Shown here one piece after another: positions 1 to 8,503 of a DNA stretch of 51,675 bases; positions within the stretch are counted from its first letter, which is position 1, and every line of letters starts with the position of its first letter. The notes beneath the pieces were generated by a model, which ran no database searches, was not told the DNA's origin, and worked only from the letters and a program-made list of their open reading frames with translations. A program made the translations under genes and the position numbers. The DNA comes from Tepidibacter sp. (GTDB taxonomy: Bacteria; Bacillota; Clostridia; Peptostreptococcales; Peptostreptococcaceae), in contig NZ_JAOASI010000075.1 of assembly GCF_025210165.1 (NCBI RefSeq), forward strand, positions 1 to 51,675, written 5' to 3'.

Positions 1-102
1 ATTAAACAATACATGACTTATTATAATAACTATAGATATCAGTGGGGATTAAAGAAGATGACTCCTGTCCAATACAGAAATCATCTTCTTAATGTAGCAT
101 AG
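1..102 (+). CDS. IS3-family transposase (OrfB), C-terminal end
   Basis: This is the 3' end of a DDE integrase-type transposase. Only the extreme C terminus is present: the conserved YNNYRYQWGLKKMTPVQYR segment and the ending NHLLNVA. The catalytic DDE residues would lie upstream, outside the window. The family cuts and joins element ends at new target sites. Whether this copy is active cannot be seen from here. Confidence 0.85.
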   Translation: MKQYMTYYNNYRYQWGLKKMTPVQYRNHLLNVA

Positions 103-134
103 TCTTTTTTAAATTGTCCTTTACAAAGGGTACA
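1..134 (+). mobile_element. Right end of an IS3-family insertion sequence
   Basis: The window opens inside an insertion sequence. Frame 1 reads the last 33 residues of an IS3/IS150-type transposase, including YNNYRYQWGLKKMTPVQYR, and stops at 100-102. Between the stop and about 134 the sequence, read from the other strand, starts TGTACCCTTTGTAAAGGAC, which looks like an IS150-group terminal inverted repeat. Symporter coding sequence resumes directly after it. The left end of the element lies outside the window, so its completeness and the target duplication cannot be judged. Confidence 0.85.
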
Positions 135-600
135 GATTACTTTTTCAGTAGCTTTTTCTTCAGCTTCTTCTATGGGAACTCTTCCTATAACTACAGAGAC
201 TTGCGAAGATGAGCTTGGAGTATCTAAAGAGGTAACTTCTTTCGTACTTCCACTTGGAGCTACTATAAACATGGATGGTAACTCTATATATTATGCTCTT
301 GTAGCAGTATTCTTCGCTCAGTACTTTGGAATCGAACTTACTATGGCCTCATATGTAGCTATAATACTTACAGCAACAGTTGGTTCTATAGGACAAGCAG
401 GTGTTCCTGGTCCTTCTTTATTAGTTGTTGCAGTCTTACTTGCTGCTAATATCCCAGTAGAGGGTCTTCCACTGTTATTTGGATTAGATAGAATATTTGA
501 TATGTTAAGAACTGCAGTAAATGTAACAGGAGATGCTTCTTGTGCTGTTATAATAGAGAATTTAAAGCAAAGAGAAGAAATGAAGGCTTTGGCTAAGTAG
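135..600 (+). pseudogene. Sodium:dicarboxylate symporter (SDF family), 3' fragment cut by the IS
   Basis: The reading frame resumes immediately after the IS end with ITFSVAFSSASSMGTLP, the serine-rich re-entrant loop typical of the GltP/GltT glutamate-aspartate/sodium symporter family. It continues through the conserved GATINMDGNSIYYAL motif, the second hairpin loop (SIGQAGVPGPSLL) and a DRIFDMLRTAVNVTGD motif that holds substrate- and sodium-binding residues. About 155 of the usual 400-430 residues remain, so the N-terminal transmembrane scaffold is missing. An ATG at 172 opens a 142-codon frame, but a protein starting there could not form a transporter. The simplest reading is a gene inactivated by IS3 insertion. 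The terminator at 662-703 lies downstream. Confidence 0.85.
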
Positions 601-661
601 TCAGATTAATATATATTCTTAAGTGTAAAAATTCATAATTGTTATAAAAAATAAATCTAAC

Positions 662-703
662 TAATAAAAAGGGATGATATTTAAATATCATCCCTTTTTA
701 TTA
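662..703. terminator. Bidirectional palindromic terminator
   Basis: A perfect palindrome is centred at 682/683. Each arm carries GGGATGATATTT or its complement, flanked by A5 and T5. It lies between the convergent symporter fragment and the HID-repeat gene and can serve both strands. The U-tract is short and partly paired. Confidence 0.7.
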
Positions 704-754
704 GTTCATCTTTTATCAGTGAATATACTTTAATTAAACATATAGTATAATACT

Positions 755-3700
755 CTATTTATTTACAGTTATTTTGAATTCTTTTTCTTGATATCCTTTT
801 GCCTTTAAGATTACTGTGTACTGCTTTGATTGATTAAAATATTGATTATTGATTGTCAAGCAATTTACATTACTATAACCAATTTTCTCTTCTGCTATTG
901 TAAAATTAGAAATTTTTTGTCCATCTACAGTAATATCTCCTAATTTAAGTGCTTCCTTATATGCTACCTCTGGGTCATAAGTAGTGCTTCCCAATTTAAT
1001 CTTAACGTCTTCATCTGAATTAATTTGTGATTTTAATAATGATACAGAATATGGAACGCTCTTTTTAGCTATTACAACTTGTAAGTTTTTATCCTTATAA
1101 CCTGGAGCTTTTAATGTGATATTGTAAGTAGCATAATTATCAAAGTTAGATCCATCTAATACTAATGCAAAATATTTTGAAAAGACTCCCTCTTTTATTT
1201 CTTCTATTATATAAGCTGTAAAGTCCTTGCCATCTACTGTTATAGATCCATTTTGCATAGCATCTCTATAAGCTTTATCATCGTATGATCCAGCTAATTT
1301 TATTTTAATATCATCTCCTGGCTTTAACTTTGATAACTCTTTCAAATCTACATAAGAAGGCACATTCTTTAGATTTTGTGCTATTTCATATTTTACTGTA
1401 TAAGATTCACTTGATTTTAATCCATCAGTATCTGTAGCCTCTATAGTTATACTATTATCACCTTTTTGTAAAGTTACTGAATATTCGATAGTATCTTTTT
1501 TAGGTGTAACCACTCCATTATTTAATTTTACTACTGTAGTAACCTTTTCTCTTGAAACTAAATCTGTTGCCTTTGCTGTAAATTTAAAGTTATCACTATT
1601 TACAGTTTTATTAGATAGATTTGTTGTAATAATTGGTTTTACTTTCTTTATTTCTTGTGTTATTGTTGCACTTTTAAATCCATCTGCAATAATTTCTATG
1701 TTATACGTTCCAGGTGCATTAAATAATGAAGAAGGGAATGTTAGTTTTCCAGCTTCTTTATTAACTTTACTTAAATCACTACTTAAAGAACTATTATTTA
1801 TTTTTATATCTTTAATTTTGTTAATCCATCCGCTATTATCGCTAAATGTTATTTCTATATCTTGTTTAAAGAAATTATCAGATGTATCTTGTGTTAATAC
1901 TGGAGCATTGTGATTTGATTGTGGTTTTTCTTGACCATTTACAGTTATATCAAACTCTTTATCTTCATATCCATTTGCTTTAAGTATTATCTTGTAATTT
2001 CCAGGTTTACTAAAGTTTTCACCTTTTATAATTACATTTAAATCGCTAATATTTACTTTATTCTCTCCACTTAGCTTTTCTTGACCTATATATACTTCAT
2101 CTACTTTATATCCATTTATTTCAGATGAAACAGCAGATAAATCGACAACTACATCTTCTCCAGTTGAAATTGTGCTATTTCCTTTTAATCTTACCTCATT
2201 TGGTACTTTTTCAGGATTTTGTACTACTACTTTAAGAGTTAGATCTTTGTATCCATCTGCACTAAATACAATAGTTGTTTCTCCTAATGTATTAAATGCA
2301 GAACCTTTTATTACAAATTTCGAATTGGCAGTATCTTTATAATAGTCTACATCTTTAGCTAAAGTATTATCATTTACTTTTATTTTATTTATTTTATTCG
2401 TCCAATCACTTGCTGGTATAATTAAGGTTTGTGTCTTCTTTATATAGTCAATATCAAGGTTTGGAGGTGTTAATTCTCCTACTGGTTTTTGTGTATCTGT
2501 TCCTATATTTTGGCTAACTTGTGAATCTTCATATCCATAAGCTACTACTTTTATAGTGTATTCTTTAGCTTCTTCAAATAAGTCTTTATCGATAACTATT
2601 TTACCTTTTGATATTTTCACTTTATCTTCTGCTACTTTAACATCATTAATCTTAATATCTTGTATGCTTGTTCTAAATTCTTGATTATCTGTAAAAGTTA
2701 TTTCTACATCTTTTCCTAATTTATTTTCTTGTGATGCATTTAATGTAATTGCTGATTCTTTAACACCTGTAAATGGCTTAGTAAAATCTTTTACAGCTAC
2801 ATTAACTTCTAATTTCTTATATCCTCTTGCTAAAATCTCCACTTTATAGTCTTTTACAGTAGATACTTTTTCTTTATTTATTGTAATTGATAATACTCCC
2901 TTAGTATATTTATCTTTATTTATTGATTGATCATCAACCTTAACTTCTGTTATATTATCAATCCATCCAAATTTAGCAGCTGGAACAGTAATCTTTATTC
3001 CATCAGCAGTATTTGCATCTGTTACAGTAAAGTCTGGTACCTCATTGATAATTTCTTGATTAACTTTTAAATCTATGTAGCTTCCTGCTTTTATAACTAC
3101 TTCATTACTTCCTTGTCTAAATACAGAAGAATCATTGAAAGTGATTTTTCCAGCATCTAATGAATACTTACTCGAATTTACTGTAACTCCTCCTACTTTT
3201 ACTTGTGTTATTTCACTTCTCCATTTAGGATTATCCTTTTCCCATGTAATAACTACTTCTTTACCTAAAGTTCCTAGTGTAGTTTTAGGAGTTGGTACAA
3301 CATCATTTTGTGGATCAATCACACCACTTCCTTGAGTTAATTGGAATTGTAACCTTTTTTCTTCATATCCATATGAATTTATTATAAGCGTTTGCTTAGT
3401 TTCATCTTTGAATAAATCTTTATTTAATACAATTTTATCACTTTGAACTTTATAACCCCAATTACCTAAACCCACTGATGCTTGGTTTAGTAAAGTTCTT
3501 CCATTTAATCTTACACTCTTAATATCTGTTACAAAATCTGAGGTAACTCCTAGTACATTTATATTTTGATCTGTTGTATTAGTATCAGGATCAATGCTTA
3601 AATTAATTGAAGATTTTTCAACTAATACACTTGTTTTTGCATCTTTGTATCCTTTAGATGCAATAATAATATTGTTATTTCCTGTAGTGAATCTATCTCC

Positions 3701-5167
3701 AGTGATTATTATTTTGTCATTTTCTTTTGTATATTCTTTATCAAACAATTGAGTGCTTCCTACTTTTATACATTCTATATTTTTTATCCACTCACTATAA
3801 TCAGAGCTTAACTCTATATCTTTACCTAACTTTTGATTTGTTAAGTTAAATCTAGGTGCTTCTTTTTTATCTATTTGTGCAAATGGCTGTGCTTCTCCAT
3901 ATTCTCCATTGTCTAATACATATTTTACATTATATGGTCTATTTTTATATTCTTTAGCCTCTGGGCTAACCATATACTCTTCAAATGTAATATATTCTCC
4001 TTTAACCTTAGCATCCATAGCTGCCTTAGTATATGCTCCCCACTCTAGCATTTTTCCATCTTTACTAGCTGCATCTTTAGTAGATGAATTCCATATATCT
4101 AATACTTTTTTAGAATTTTTAGTTTCCATATCTAATTCTTTTAATATTTGTGCATTAGATACTAAGTCAAAATCAAATACTAGGTTAGCTTGAGTATCTA
4201 ATGAACCAGATGCTCCACTTACTGAATCAGGTTTTTTCCCTGCTTCTCTAGATGCACCACTTATACTGTCTATATTTCTTACTTTTTTATTTTTTGTAGC
4301 AATCTTGATTGGCATTGAAAATGTTTTAATTTCTTGATTATGATCAATATCAGGATTTGGATTTGAACCATCACCCTTTTCAACTATGAATTCTGTTTCG
4401 ATATCTTTATATCCTTTTGCTTTTACTGTTATCTTGTGTTTCCCTTGTGTAAGTTTAGAATGTGCATCATTTTCAAGTCTTATTAAATTAGATACTACAT
4501 GATAATCTTTACAGTTTCCTTTTAAAGGTTCTCCGTCTAATAATACTTCATAAACTGGATTAGTAACTCTATAATCAAAGTCTACTAATTCAAATAGTAA
4601 GTCTTGATTTTCTATTGGCTTATAATTTCCATGTACACGTATTTGAGCTTCTTTTACAATATGAATAAATCCTTTTATCGTATCATATCCCGTAGAATAT
4701 ATTTTTATTAAATGCTGATCATTATAATCAATCGCTCTTGAATCTCCATATAAGGTTATTTTTCCATCTTCTACTTTATAAACAATATCTTGCACTGAGT
4801 TTGGATTTTGTGTATCTGAATTTTGCTTTACTACTCTATATATATTTGCTTCCCATTGCTTTGCCTCTGCAGTACTGTTATCAAATATTACTTCAACATT
4901 TTGACCATATTCAGTTTCCTTAGAACTTAATTTAGGTATTCTATCATCTACATTAACATTTCCTTCATTTTGAGTGCTAAACTGAACTGATTTTGGTTTA
5001 TATATTATATTTCCGTCTGTATCATAATTAGTTCTATGATAATCCCATTTTTTCATAGTTGTAAATGCATGTATTTCATTTGGCGCTGCATATGAAAGTC
5101 CTGATGTAGCCATTATTTGAGCAAATATTAAAAATGGAACTACTTTTTTATTAATCTTTTTATTCAT
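755..5167 (-). CDS. Secreted giant protein with about twelve HID (DUF1533) repeats
   Basis: A 1470-residue exported protein. I take the start at 5167 rather than the in-frame ATG at 5188, because AGAAGGGGAG sits just upstream of 5167. Residues 1-27 form a signal peptide ending in LSYA. The body is a string of about 95-residue units of Shr-like hemoglobin-interacting/DUF1533 type. Each has an ITF-D start, a middle segment such as IKDIKINN, a GKITF step, and an ending like IKAKGYKD followed by a beta strand. Such endings fall near residues 170, 262, 517, 610, 706, 792, 888, 982, 1076, 1173, 1366 and 1470. An Ig/cadherin-like module lies at about 1178-1260. A distinct segment at 285-430 carries a doubled SxSGAS motif. 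There is no SLH, LPXTG or membrane anchor, so it may be held by its SLH-bearing operon partner 28 bases upstream. In Streptococcus Shr this fold binds hemoglobin; hemoglobin or heme capture is my inference, supported by the Fur box ahead of the operon. Confidence 0.8.
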   Translation of the reverse strand: MNKKINKKVVPFLIFAQIMATSGLSYAAPNEIHAFTTMKKWDYHRTNYDTDGNIIYKPKSVQFSTQNEGNVNVDDRIPKLSSKETEYGQNVEVIFDNSTAEAKQWEANIYRVVKQNSDTQNPNSVQDIVYKVEDGKITLYGDSRAIDYNDQHLIKIYSTGYDTIKGFIHIVKEAQIRVHGNYKPIENQDLLFELVDFDYRVTNPVYEVLLDGEPLKGNCKDYHVVSNLIRLENDAHSKLTQGKHKITVKAKGYKDIETEFIVEKGDGSNPNPDIDHNQEIKTFSMPIKIATKNKKVRNIDSISGASREAGKKPDSVSGASGSLDTQANLVFDFDLVSNAQILKELDMETKNSKKVLDIWNSSTKDAASKDGKMLEWGAYTKAAMDAKVKGEYITFEEYMVSPEAKEYKNRPYNVKYVLDNGEYGEAQPFAQIDKKEAPRFNLTNQKLGKDIELSSDYSEWIKNIECIKVGSTQLFDKEYTKENDKIIITGDRFTTGNNNIIIASKGYKDAKTSVLVEKSSINLSIDPDTNTTDQNINVLGVTSDFVTDIKSVRLNGRTLLNQASVGLGNWGYKVQSDKIVLNKDLFKDETKQTLIINSYGYEEKRLQFQLTQGSGVIDPQNDVVPTPKTTLGTLGKEVVITWEKDNPKWRSEITQVKVGGVTVNSSKYSLDAGKITFNDSSVFRQGSNEVVIKAGSYIDLKVNQEIINEVPDFTVTDANTADGIKITVPAAKFGWIDNITEVKVDDQSINKDKYTKGVLSITINKEKVSTVKDYKVEILARGYKKLEVNVAVKDFTKPFTGVKESAITLNASQENKLGKDVEITFTDNQEFRTSIQDIKINDVKVAEDKVKISKGKIVIDKDLFEEAKEYTIKVVAYGYEDSQVSQNIGTDTQKPVGELTPPNLDIDYIKKTQTLIIPASDWTNKINKIKVNDNTLAKDVDYYKDTANSKFVIKGSAFNTLGETTIVFSADGYKDLTLKVVVQNPEKVPNEVRLKGNSTISTGEDVVVDLSAVSSEINGYKVDEVYIGQEKLSGENKVNISDLNVIIKGENFSKPGNYKIILKANGYEDKEFDITVNGQEKPQSNHNAPVLTQDTSDNFFKQDIEITFSDNSGWINKIKDIKINNSSLSSDLSKVNKEAGKLTFPSSLFNAPGTYNIEIIADGFKSATITQEIKKVKPIITTNLSNKTVNSDNFKFTAKATDLVSREKVTTVVKLNNGVVTPKKDTIEYSVTLQKGDNSITIEATDTDGLKSSESYTVKYEIAQNLKNVPSYVDLKELSKLKPGDDIKIKLAGSYDDKAYRDAMQNGSITVDGKDFTAYIIEEIKEGVFSKYFALVLDGSNFDNYATYNITLKAPGYKDKNLQVVIAKKSVPYSVSLLKSQINSDEDVKIKLGSTTYDPEVAYKEALKLGDITVDGQKISNFTIAEEKIGYSNVNCLTINNQYFNQSKQYTVILKAKGYQEKEFKITVNK

Positions 5168-5195
5168 AATAACTTCTCCCCTTCTCATATTTTAA

Positions 5196-7676
5196 TTAAT
5201 TCAATACAATAATTTCTTCTTTTCCGTTTTCTTTATTTTTAACTTTTAAATTTTTAGCTTCTCTATTTTTCAATTCTACCTTTACTACATTACCTTCAGT
5301 AACTACTTTTTGCATTTGAACTTTATTTTCATCTAAATAGAATTCATATTCATCTGCATTTCCTTTTTTTAATACTACAACTGCGTATAAAACACTTTCG
5401 GTCTCTATTGTTTTTGTTTTTTTAGAGTCTATAAATTCATATTTATCAGTAGTATTTTCTATTATTGTGTTATTAAAGTTTAAATCAATTTCTCTTTTTA
5501 ATCCCCCAAAATCATTTTTTGTATTTTCAAATAAATCTTTTAATATTACTATTGTTAACTTATATGATTTATCTTTACTATGTTGTTTTGCATTTCCTTG
5601 TAGTTTTAATTCTAATGTCTTATCATCTATTTTATTTAAAATTAATTTTAGCCCCTCTGGTATTTCAACTGATCCAGAGATTTCCTGTCCATCTTTAGAT
5701 GGTTTTACTAAACTTGCTCCTGTTACCCCATCTACATCTCCATATTTTATCTTTGATGAGAATGTAGCACTTTTATCTTTGTTTATTATTAATCTAACTG
5801 TATTTTTTATGCTTCCATCGTTTTGATCAGATTCTTTAAACTCTAAACCTTCTATTTGTATATCGCTATCTAATAAATCTGTTAAAGCTACTGGTTTTTC
5901 TATATCTCCAAATTTAAATACTTCTTCGCCACTCGAATTTTTACTCACAACCTTTACTTCCTTAGTATTCCTATTTTTTAGTTCTGTCTTTAAAACAGTT
6001 CCTTCAGCATTTACCTTTTCCATTTCTACTTTATCTTGATCTATATAGAAGTTGTACTCATCAACAGTTCCTTTTGCTAATACCACTACAGCATATAATA
6101 CCGATTCTGTTTCTATAATAGATGATTTTTTAGTGTTTATTATGTTGTAATTATCCTCATCAACACTATGACTACTTCCTCCACTTTGGTTGTTTCCTCC
6201 GCTTTGGCTACTTCCTTCACTGGGACTGCTTCCTCCGCTTTGGCTACTTCCTCCACTGTGACTACTTCCGCCACCACTATCGTTATTTTTATTGCTCGAT
6301 TTTTTAGAAGGGCCACTTACTGTATCTACTTTCTTACCGTCTACCTCAATTTTATTTTTTTCAATTTTTAGAGTTTTACCTTTTTCTACTTTTTTTCCAT
6401 TCATGCTTACTTCTTTAGATTTTACCTTTACGTTTTCTATCTTTCCTTCTGATTTGATATCTATTTTTTTTACTTTATCTTCTATTTCTAATTTTTCTAT
6501 TTTAGATTCTTTATCCACATTTATTTTAATATCAGACTCTGCTCTTAAATCTTTTATATTTGTTTTTCCTTGTGCTACAATACGAATCTTCCCATTTTTT
6601 TTATTAACTATTACAATATTTAAATCAGAGTTTTTAGCATAAATACTATTTTCTCCTCCACCGTTAATAAAAGTTTTACCTAAAACCTTAACATTCTCTA
6701 ATGTTATTTCACCTTCACCTATACCTTCTGTAAGATATAGATTACCTTTAATAGTTGAATCCTTTAAGTTAATATCCTTCTTATTAACAATAAGATTTCC
6801 TTCATATGTATCACTATAAGTTCCTTGTTTATTATAAATTTCTCCAGCAACATTTGATAGCATCTTAAATGCCTCTGCTCGTGTTATTTTATTTTTAGGC
6901 TTAAAAGTATTATCTATATATCCTGATATATACTTTTTACTATTTAATATTTGTATATTATTTTTAGCATAACTAGATATTTCATTTTCATCTTTAAATG
7001 AATTTTTAGCACTACTATCTAATTCATCTAAATTAAAAACTCTACATATAATAGTTGCAGCTTCTTCTCTAGTTATTGGAGCATTTGGCTTTATAATTAA
7101 TCCTTCATCTGTAGAATAACCTTTTATGTATCCTGCTGATTTTGCTTTAAGTATACTTTCTTCATACCAGTCTCCATTAGCTACATCTTTAAAATTATTT
7201 TCTTCTTTGTTTGTAAAATTAAAAATCCTATTTACTAGAGTGAAGAATTCCGCTCTTGTAATATTATTATCTGGCTTTACATCTTCACCATTGTAGCCTT
7301 TTATTATTTCTTTTTGTTTAAATTCATTAATAGTCTCATCTGCCCAATGTTTTTTTATGATTTCTTTATTTGTATTATTTTGTATTACTATTTTCTTTTG
7401 TTCTATTTTTTTTGTTGCTACTGGAACTTTCTTTGTTTTAGTATTTGTTTTTTTAATTTTCTGTGTTGATTTGACTTCACTTGGCTTAGTTGATGTGGGC
7501 TTTTTCTTTGTTGCTCCACTTGTTCCATCAGCCTTAATCAAATGAATACTGTCATTTATTTTGTTGTCTTGCGAATACTCTTCTAATCCCATTACATTCA
7601 TAGGCAGTATACCAATTACTATACTAAGAGCCACTGCCAAAGAACTTGTGAATGATTTTTTTAGGTAATTGTTCAT
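5196..7676 (-). CDS. SLH-anchored, Fur-regulated surface protein with beta-helix and duplicated C-terminal domain
   Basis: An 826-residue exported protein. Residues 1-30 are a signal peptide, followed by a Lys/Thr-rich linker to about 105. Three SLH motifs (about 109-155, 162-216, 227-281) each end in an ITRAE-like motif and would bind secondary cell-wall polymer. Residues 285-450 are short repeating strands resembling the right-handed beta-helix that often follows SLH domains (for example STIKGNLYLTEG). A Gly/Ser/Gln linker spans about 465-505. Two copies of an 82-residue domain sit at 509-590 and 745-826, both containing IETESVLYAVVVL, separated by a 150-residue beta-rich module. I do not recognise the 82-residue domain. 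It is the first gene of the operon, 28 bases ahead of the HID-repeat gene. The Fur box at 7724-7738 implies expression in iron starvation. A role in heme or iron capture at the S-layer is inferred. Confidence 0.85.
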   Translation of the reverse strand: MNNYLKKSFTSSLAVALSIVIGILPMNVMGLEEYSQDNKINDSIHLIKADGTSGATKKKPTSTKPSEVKSTQKIKKTNTKTKKVPVATKKIEQKKIVIQNNTNKEIIKKHWADETINEFKQKEIIKGYNGEDVKPDNNITRAEFFTLVNRIFNFTNKEENNFKDVANGDWYEESILKAKSAGYIKGYSTDEGLIIKPNAPITREEAATIICRVFNLDELDSSAKNSFKDENEISSYAKNNIQILNSKKYISGYIDNTFKPKNKITRAEAFKMLSNVAGEIYNKQGTYSDTYEGNLIVNKKDINLKDSTIKGNLYLTEGIGEGEITLENVKVLGKTFINGGGENSIYAKNSDLNIVIVNKKNGKIRIVAQGKTNIKDLRAESDIKINVDKESKIEKLEIEDKVKKIDIKSEGKIENVKVKSKEVSMNGKKVEKGKTLKIEKNKIEVDGKKVDTVSGPSKKSSNKNNDSGGGSSHSGGSSQSGGSSPSEGSSQSGGNNQSGGSSHSVDEDNYNIINTKKSSIIETESVLYAVVVLAKGTVDEYNFYIDQDKVEMEKVNAEGTVLKTELKNRNTKEVKVVSKNSSGEEVFKFGDIEKPVALTDLLDSDIQIEGLEFKESDQNDGSIKNTVRLIINKDKSATFSSKIKYGDVDGVTGASLVKPSKDGQEISGSVEIPEGLKLILNKIDDKTLELKLQGNAKQHSKDKSYKLTIVILKDLFENTKNDFGGLKREIDLNFNNTIIENTTDKYEFIDSKKTKTIETESVLYAVVVLKKGNADEYEFYLDENKVQMQKVVTEGNVVKVELKNREAKNLKVKNKENGKEEIIVLN
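6174..6285 (-). repeat. 18-bp tandem repeat coding the Gly/Ser/Gln linker
   Basis: About six degenerate 18-base units encode GGSSQS-like hexapeptides in the SLH protein. Because the unit is a multiple of three, copy-number change would lengthen or shorten the linker without breaking the frame. Confidence 0.75.
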
Positions 7677-7723
7677 CCTCCGATCTCTCCTTTTTCATAT
7701 TTTTTGACACCCCGTGCCAATAA

Positions 7724-7738
7724 CGATAATCATTATCA
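7724..7738 (-). promoter_or_regulatory. Fur box upstream of the SLH/HID operon
   Basis: The 15-base core CGATAATCATTATCA matches the 7-1-7 Fur consensus TGATAATNATTATCA at 14 positions. It lies 48 bases upstream of the SLH gene's start. On the minus strand a TTGAAA and a TGATAAT-like stretch lie just upstream, so bound Fur would cover the promoter start region. Repression when iron is plentiful is the expected outcome. Confidence 0.85.
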
Positions 7739-7802
7739 TTGTAACATTATCATATTTTGGCTTTTATTTCAATATCTATTTTGCAATCAGTATTTTAGGC
7801 GC

Positions 7803-7832
7803 AAAAAAAGACTCTCTAAAAAAGAAAGTCTT
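7803..7832 (-). terminator. Terminator of the pseudouridine synthase gene
   Basis: Read on the minus strand, arms AAGACTTTC and GAGAGTCTT pair over 9 bp (one G-T) around an A/T loop and are followed by a run of T, two bases after the stop of the RluA-family gene. Confidence 0.8.
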
Positions 7833-7834
7833 AT

Positions 7835-8503
7835 TTATAATTTAAACAAATTCCAAGGATACTCATTAGGTGGTATACAAGTAAATTTCATATCTTCCTT
7901 AAGCGTTGGATGTGTTATTCCTATTTCATATGACCAAAGTGCAATTTGCTGTCCTACCTTATTAACATCTTTTCCATATCTTTGGTCTCCATATAAGGCA
8001 TTTTTTCTACTTGCAAATTGAACTCTTATTTGATGAGCTCTTCCTGTTTTTAATTTTATCTTAACTAAGGTTAAGTTATTTTCATGTCCAAGAACTTCAT
8101 AATCAAGAATAGCTTCTTTTGCTCCTTTGAAATTCTTATTTACAGTTCTAGACATATTGGTTTTAGTATCCTTGTATAGATAGTCCTTTAGTGTTCCATG
8201 TGTATCATTTAAAGAGCCTCTTACTACAGCTAAATACGTCTTTTTGAAGCTTCTGTTTCTAACTTGTTCTGAAAGTCTAGATGCTGCTTTTGATGTTTTT
8301 GCAAAAACCATGCAACCACCTACTGGTCTATCTAGCCTATGTACTAGTCCTAAATATACATTTCCAGGTTTATTATACTTTTCTTTTATATATTCTTTTA
8401 TAATAGTGAGCATATCTTTATCTTTAGTGTTGTCAGCTTGAGATAATATATTTACAGGTTTTTGAGATAATATTATATGGTTATCTTCATATATTGGATT
8501 CAT
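7835..8503 (-). CDS. RluA-family pseudouridine synthase
   Basis: A 222-residue enzyme converting uridine to pseudouridine in RNA. The signature HRLDRPVGG holds the catalytic aspartate, and the later TGRAHQIRVQF segment is the family's RNA-binding motif. There is no N-terminal S4 domain, so it resembles the short RluA/YlyB-like branch; the target site (rRNA or tRNA) cannot be assigned. An in-frame ATG exists at 8539, but I place the start at 8503, where ATG overlaps the TAA stop of the upstream methyltransferase with a GGGAG 11 bases before it. The two genes are therefore translationally coupled, and the pair looks like an RNA-modification operon. Confidence 0.88.
   Translation of the reverse strand: MNPIYEDNHIILSQKPVNILSQADNTKDKDMLTIIKEYIKEKYNKPGNVYLGLVHRLDRPVGGCMVFAKTSKAASRLSEQVRNRSFKKTYLAVVRGSLNDTHGTLKDYLYKDTKTNMSRTVNKNFKGAKEAILDYEVLGHENNLTLVKIKLKTGRAHQIRVQFASRKNALYGDQRYGKDVNKVGQQIALWSYEIGITHPTLKEDMKFTCIPPNEYPWNLFKL

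Noticed and set aside
81-272. 63-codon minus-strand frame across the IS/symporter border
   Set aside because: It runs antisense to the IS end and the symporter fragment, with no ribosome site or family likeness.
5196-7676. NEAT heme-binding domains in the SLH protein
   Set aside because: I looked for the NEAT SxxxxY helix and the YxxxY strand pair and could not find them in either 82-residue repeat.
7700-7725. TTGGCACGGGG as a sigma-54 promoter before the SLH gene
   Set aside because: The -12 element TTGC is missing; the region is better explained by the Fur box and an upstream sigma-A type promoter.
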